6,445 bases of DNA from Saprospiraceae bacterium (GTDB lineage Bacteria; Bacteroidota; Bacteroidia; Chitinophagales; Saprospiraceae). The notes beneath the pieces were generated by a model. That model made no database searches. It had not been told where the DNA came from and worked only from the letters and a program-made list of their open reading frames with translations. Of the stretch, positions 3,701 through 6,445 are shown piece by piece. How positions within the stretch are numbered: position 1 is the stretch's first letter; each line of letters opens with the position of its first letter. The DNA lies in contig JALZWC010000781.1 of assembly GCA_023300255.1 (NCBI GenBank), positions 1 through 6,445 of the forward strand. Reading direction: 5' to 3'. A program made the position numbers and the translations under genes.

Positions 3701-6445
3701 CTAGTGGGACCATCATCCGTTCCATCTATATCGGTCCAATCAAAAGTGAAATTATCATTACCACCCGAAGCTTTAGCGATGATTAAACCACCATTACTAC
3801 AAGTAGCTGGTACTCTTGATATTTCTAAAAAGATTTCATCTGGTTCTATAATTTCAAAACAATCACCACCTATTAGGCAGCCAGTTGCATCTGCTACTTC
3901 TAAGCAATAATCCCCTGCTGGTAAAGCCGTAGCAGAAAAGGTATTGCCATTACCATCTTTGATCGTTGTCGTGATTGGCGTGGCAACATTTGGAGGCGTT
4001 GTTACATCGAATCGTACACTACCGTTGCTTCCTCTTGGACAAGTAACAGCCGTAGTACTAGTGATGCTGATGACCGCATCGCTTTTATTAGGAAGTAAAA
4101 AAGTAAGTACTTCTACACAATTATATAATTCATCGGTAACAGTCACTGTATAAGTGCCTCCAATTAAATCTGTTCTAGTAGCTCCAATGGAACTTCCCCA
4201 ATCAAAAGTATAATTACCACTTCCACCTGTAGCTTGAATAGTAGCACTTCCATTATTAGCCCCACAATAAGGTTGTTGGTTGATAAGGGCATTGGCCTCT
4301 AAGCCTCCCTCAGAAGTAATGACCACTATTTTTATATCTGATTCCCCAGGGAATAGCGATTCAAAAGTAGCGGTAACGGTATACGTACCTGGTGCTAGGT
4401 TCGTTCTAGAAAAACCAGTGCCTCCGTCACTCCAACTATAATCTAAGCCTGTTGGAAATAACTGAGCCGAACCATTATTTTGCCCACATTCTGAATTAGT
4501 CAAAGCGGTAATTTCAATAGGGCCAACTTTCGTAGTAGAATTTCCAACTAGAATATCTCTAACTAATGCACACTCTGAATCACTTTTGTCACTTATAGTT
4601 ACGGTATAGATTCCAGGGTTTAATCCAGCTATAGATGCTCCACTTTGACTATTGGACCATTGGAAATTAAAGTTTTCATTTCCTCCATTAACAATTAAAG
4701 TAATCACCCCATCTTCTTCTTCTATTCCAGTAGCTTCTATTAATACTGTACTAATGATTGTTGGATCTACACAATTACAATCAGAGTCTACAAAGCTACT
4801 CCCACTAATGGTACAGCCTAATGCATCTGTTGCGGTGACACTATAAAGCCCTCTTTTCAAATCAGTAATTGTTTGGCCCGTATTGCCATTACTCCAAGCA
4901 TAGCTTAATGCCCCATTCGCATTGGAGATATTCGCAGTGAGTTGTCCGTTTCCACCAGCACAACTTACATTACCAACAGCAATAGTCGCTTGTAGTAAAC
5001 AAGTAGCACCAACTGTTACAGAAGTAACTTCCGAACAACCATTGGCATCTGTTACCGTTACGGTATAGGTACCTGCTGGCACGTTATTTATAGTAGCTGT
5101 TGTGCCATTGTTATTCCATTGGTAAGTGTAGGGACTTTGACCTCCTGATACGCTTACTGTTGCAGAGCCATCTGTACTATTATTGGTCATCGAGGCACTT
5201 GCACTTGCAGTGATAGTAGGGCCATCTATTTGATCCAATTGTATACTAGCTACTGAAGCAGTACAGTTTCTACTATCATTAATCGTCAATGCATATACGC
5301 CTTCTGGAATATTATTTCTTGTTAGTTCATCAGTCGATCCAGAAAGATCATTCCAATTAACTTGATAGTCCCCATTTCCTCCTTGTATATCTAGATTGAT
5401 CGTTCCTCCAGTCGCACAGGTAGGCTGTGTTCTACTAATACCTATGAATAAAAGATCTGGAGAAGTGATTTCAAAACATTCACTACCCACTAAACAACCG
5501 TCTGCATCAATCGCTTCCAAACAGTAATCTCCTGCTGGTAAAGCATTGGCATTATAACTGTTTCCAAAACCATCCATCACTCTAACTTCTGCTACATTAC
5601 TAGAGGTCGTAAATTGAACTTGACCATCTGTTTGCCCAACACAAGAAACGGATAGGATATTAGTAATCGTAACGTCAATGTTAGCGCCTGCATTATTCAA
5701 TGCAAAGGTGAGTAGTTCTGTACAGCCAAAGGTATTGTCTGTAACTTGTACCGTATAAGTACCTGCTATCAAATCTGTACGGCTATTGGTATTGCCCCAA
5801 AGACTATAGCTATAATTGCCACTACCGCCAGATACTTCTAAACTAACAGCTCCATTATTTAAACCACAATCAGGTAAGGTATTGAAAATAGGTGTCACCA
5901 CTAGGCCACCTTCTGATTCAATGATTACTTGAATAAAATCTTGTAAACCAGGATTGGCTGGGTCTGTAGCCGTAATGGTATAAGTGCCAGCTGCCAAATC
6001 GTTTCTAATATGACCACCTTGGCCATCACTCCATGCATAAGCAAAGTTAGGAGGATCTAGTACCGCACTTCCAGTAGCTTGACCACATTCTGTATTCGTT
6101 GTGGATACGACTTTTATAAAACCAATTTCAGAATTGCCGACCAATATTCTTTCTATAGTAACACAAGCAGGACTGATAGCATCTGTAATGGTAACGATAT
6201 ATTCTCCTGCAGTTAAGCCAGTAGCACTAGTTCCATTGATCGAAGGATCAGACCATTGATAGCTAAAGTTGCCAGCGCTTTGTACTTGTATTTGTATAGC
6301 CCCATCTTTAGCATCTGTTGCAGATTCCTTTATGACCACAATATTTCCTATGATTGGATTAGAACAAGCACAATTATTTTGAACCCTGATTCCTGTACTA
6401 ATGACACAGCCAGCTGCATCGGTAGCCGTGACACTATAGTAACCT
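466..6445 (-). CDS. Giant SprB-like repeat adhesin with type IX secretion C-terminal domain, 5'-truncated by the window
   Basis: This is a cell-surface protein of at least 1992 residues, probably an adhesin exported by the type IX secretion system and displayed outside the outer membrane. The frame is open from the right edge to TAG at 466-468. A GTG codon at 6337-6339 could be mistaken for the start, but 35 in-frame codons upstream continue a typical repeat (GYYSVTATDAAGC), so the real start and signal peptide lie outside the window. Order: SprB-type repeats (residues 1-1333), seven Ig/PKD-type stalk domains (1334-1898), and a gliding-motility-associated C-terminal domain (1899-1992). Typical repeats follow the pattern C..NG....GG...Y.WS.G.....L..G.YTVT.TD..GC. 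The family reference is Flavobacterium johnsoniae SprB, a mobile gliding adhesin of about 6,500 residues. No frameshift or internal stop is present. No catalytic domain is recognisable. Membership of the family is clear. The ligand, and whether the protein serves gliding, biofilm or prey attachment, cannot be told. Confidence 0.96.
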   Translation of the reverse strand, partial: GYYSVTATDAAGCVISTGIRVQNNCACSNPIIGNIVVIKESATDAKDGAIQIQVQSAGNFSYQWSDPSINGTSATGLTAGEYIVTITDAISPACVTIERILVGNSEIGFIKVVSTTNTECGQATGSAVLDPPNFAYAWSDGQGGHIRNDLAAGTYTITATDPANPGLQDFIQVIIESEGGLVVTPIFNTLPDCGLNNGAVSLEVSGGSGNYSYSLWGNTNSRTDLIAGTYTVQVTDNTFGCTELLTFALNNAGANIDVTITNILSVSCVGQTDGQVQFTTSSNVAEVRVMDGFGNSYNANALPAGDYCLEAIDADGCLVGSECFEITSPDLLFIGISRTQPTCATGGTINLDIQGGNGDYQVNWNDLSGSTDELTRNNIPEGVYALTINDSRNCTASVASIQLDQIDGPTITASASASMTNNSTDGSATVSVSGGQSPYTYQWNNNGTTATINNVPAGTYTVTVTDANGCSEVTSVTVGATCLLQATIAVGNVSCAGGNGQLTANISNANGALSYAWSNGNTGQTITDLKRGLYSVTATDALGCTISGSSFVDSDCNCVDPTIISTVLIEATGIEEEDGVITLIVNGGNENFNFQWSNSQSGASIAGLNPGIYTVTISDKSDSECALVRDILVGNSTTKVGPIEITALTNSECGQNNGSAQLFPTGLDYSWSDGGTGFSRTNLAPGTYTVTATFESLFPGESDIKIVVITSEGGLEANALINQQPYCGANNGSATIQATGGSGNYTFDWGSSIGATRTDLIGGTYTVTVTDELYNCVEVLTFLLPNKSDAVISITSTTAVTCPRGSNGSVRFDVTTPPNVATPITTTIKDGNGNTFSATALPAGDYCLEVADATGCLIGGDCFEIIEPDEIFLEISRVPATCSNGGLIIAKASGGNDNFTFDWTDIDGTDDGPTRGNLEPGTYAVLATDSKGCIAYVTDIPIAEPKEPTATLSSASPATLLSNDGTVTVVTEGGLEPFRYLWSNGQGNVPDNPNLGPGTYSVTVVDANGCVNILEAELEADCTFDIQSNNNIVGCSGNDGGIDLNITGGTGTISYNWSNGATTASINSLLPGEYTVTVTDLGACRYEESFTIGEDCDCSNVMIEEVKINQLAECGVADGAVEVLIANTNAEVSYSWSDGVVTDSPIRNDLEAGDYTVTATDNISGCTKEDAFTIGNQPATAEVSINPLVNCFNDTGTLIFNVEQSACFEGPMDVTIVDANGTIFIADELPTGEYELIVTDGNGAEIQREAFSVTSLPEIGINFEVTPSSCDGPGAIDLSIVGGNDQFSFDWQDQDGTNLPNRTDLAPGRYELVLTDNTTGCSSQSSYTVPAEGLEISSIDTIYTCDKDQVQLAVNNNKPEDQLNYEWTPSTGIIAGADTGTPTVSVEGEQVYNYTVQNQFGCEETGSVTVISAITRPPASIDQSLQCNGRTVDFQSSGGALGNYIWDFGDGTTSTEINPSHEYAVAGNYTVGLRLDPKFPCAEDLGLMSEQTLNVLDDVVTDASFEIDYDPCVDEGLITFRNTSNVSPGPTTFNWDFGNGITSTEENPQVTIEDNTNLEVTLTLSTTSGCETQFTQQEPFLIFRFPTISDTVMACPNVATAVNPDGMPDLKYSWSPAGVFDNSNSASPLITVEKTTLIEVVISQDMCETKSTVLVMVPEEVDFDKTDDGIVCSTEEIEIAANFETAGTLIWSESPDFDPVFSTAPSFTAGPGEYFFQFTDEFGCTIEDAVLIENATPESDIISDDPIPLCQGMSTMLSVRNGNPTFEFISYQWTADPSIQTTDLTAPRIAIAPTVTTDYTVIVMNIAGCEDTLTTTVEVTNLETEVDLTSSRDTIFSGEQVDLDVSPSIGLDVTWSDDPNAGPTRTVTPMSDTVYEVNITDENGCTTTKTVMITVQNPVCGPPNIFFPNAFSPNGDGINDVLRVRGNGIQEVFWVIQNRWGEEVFRANAESDVWDGNFNGRLVDPDVYGYILRVTCFSGEVYTEQGNVTVLR
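751..2445 (-). other. Stalk region of the adhesin: Ig-like and PKD domains
   Basis: Residues 1334-1898 link the SprB array to the sorting domain. The approximate order is as follows. Ig-like (2206-2445; C...YEWTPSTG...Y.V.N..GC). PKD 1 (1951-2205), with the classic WDFGDGTTST..NPSHEY and AGNYTV core starting at residue 1446. PKD 2 (1696-1950), with WDFGNG in place of WDFGDG. Ig-like (1465-1695; YSWSPAGVF). A looser domain with an EFGC end (1240-1464). Ig-like (982-1239; YQWTADPSI and TTDYTVIVMNIAGC). Ig-like (751-981; VTWSDDPNAGP and YEVNITDENGC). PKD and Ig-like folds are beta sandwiches commonly used as spacers in secreted Bacteroidota proteins. Domain borders are estimated by eye, and the fifth domain is the least certain. 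Confidence 0.8.
2446..3159 (-). repeat. Condensed third SprB block (A/B mosaic, D3, E3)
   Basis: Residues 1096-1333 (238 aa) start with the same CxC boundary motif (CDC) but hold only three repeats. The first (2908-3159) has the A-type CxC leader and a tail resembling A (TIGNQ against LVGNS). Its core resembles B (ECG, YSWSDG, IRNDL-AG-YTVTATD). D3 (2674-2907) keeps the D-type pattern VTIVDANG...ADELPTGEYELIVTD but has lost the D-type cysteine pair around GDYC and GCL. E3 (2446-2673) keeps the E-type W-x-D-x-x-G insertion. Types C, F and G are absent. The simplest reading is a third block shortened by internal deletion or recombination between repeats. Confidence 0.7.
3160..4779 (-). repeat. 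Seven-repeat SprB block, copy 2 (A2-B2-C2-D2-E2-F2-G2)
   Basis: Residues 556-1095 (540 aa) repeat the architecture of copy 1 in the same order. Approximate positions: A2 4537-4779, B2 4303-4536, C2 4081-4302, D2 3838-4080, E2 3607-3837, F2 3379-3606, G2 3160-3378. Matching idiosyncrasies include VGNS at the end of A, ECGQ and SEGGL in B, and GGSGNY with RTDLI-GTYTV in C. The last 30 residues of D1 and D2 agree at 22 positions by eye. The copies have clearly diverged in both protein and DNA, so the duplication is old or the blocks are under diversifying pressure. The block boundary is again a CxC motif (CNC at 4771-4779). Confidence 0.88.
4780..6372 (-). repeat. Seven-repeat SprB block, copy 1 (A1-B1-C1-D1-E1-F1-G1)
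   Basis: Residues 25-555 (531 aa) hold seven consecutive SprB-type repeats of about 73-81 residues. Approximate positions: A1 6130-6372, B1 5905-6129, C1 5686-5904, D1 5455-5685, E1 5224-5454, F1 4999-5223, G1 4780-4998. Each type has its own signature. A starts with CxC and ends in VGNS. B carries ECGQ and loses the terminal GC. C has GGSGNY and RTDLI-GTYTV. D lacks the Y-x-W-S core and ends in ALPAGDYCLE...CFEI..PD. E has a W-x-D-x-x-G insertion. F lacks the first cysteine. G has Y-x-W-S-N-G. The same order recurs in copy 2, so this is a block duplication and not just a run of generic repeats. Confidence 0.88.
6373..6445 (-). repeat. Partial SprB repeat at window edge (end of a G-type repeat)
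   Basis: Residues 1-24 (GYYSVTATDAAGC onward) match the C-terminal half of the G-type repeats that close the two complete blocks (GLYSVTATDALGC and GEYTVTVTDLGAC). The next residues are a CxC motif, as after the other two G repeats. This implies that at least one more block, complete or partial, lies upstream outside the window. Confidence 0.8.

Noticed and set aside
6337..6339. GTG as the start codon of the adhesin
   Set aside because: The frame stays open to the right edge, and the 35 residues upstream form a typical SprB repeat end plus a CxC linker. The true start is outside the window.
2446..6445. Repeats as nucleotide-level tandem repeats or phase-variable tracts
   Set aside because: Repeat identity is mainly at the protein pattern level. 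DNA matches between copies are short, and no homopolymer or simple-sequence tract suited to slipped-strand switching is evident.

Overview
The window is almost entirely one giant gene read on the minus strand, followed by a short non-coding tail. The gene runs leftward from the right edge, where it is open and therefore truncated at its 5' end, to a TAG stop at 466-468. It encodes at least 1992 residues of a secreted, repeat-built surface protein. The protein is an array of SprB-type repeats, then a stalk of PKD and Ig-like domains, then a C-terminal gliding-motility/type IX secretion (T9SS) sorting domain of the SprB or CHU_C kind. That combination is characteristic of Bacteroidota. The AT-leaning composition and repetitive adhesin fit a gliding or surface-attached marine or soil lineage such as Saprospiria, Cytophagia or Flavobacteriia. 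A finer placement cannot be supported from this window.

Layout from right to left, which is the direction of transcription. 6373-6445 is the tail of an SprB repeat. 4780-6372 and 3160-4779 are two copies of a seven-repeat block of 531 and 540 residues (repeat types called A to G here). 2446-3159 is a shortened third copy (an A/B mosaic, then D, then E). 751-2445 holds seven beta-sandwich-type stalk domains, two of them recognisable PKD domains. 469-750 is the C-terminal sorting domain. Residue numbers in this annotation count from the first complete codon in the window (codon at 6442-6444 = residue 1), because the true start lies outside.

Downstream of the stop, a strong intrinsic terminator (393-440) closes the transcript. 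A possible 41-residue ORF (190-315, minus strand) follows, with a weak promoter-like match in front of it. Last comes a long imperfect palindrome (44-158), built from triplicated GCAGAG octamers inside an outer inverted repeat. It looks like a dispersed repeat or REP/MITE-like element. No sprF/porP-like partner gene lies in the 465 bases after the adhesin gene.

No new enzymatic or defence system is visible. The most interesting points are the higher-order block duplication in the adhesin, the CxC markers at its block boundaries, the condensed third copy, and the nested palindrome.
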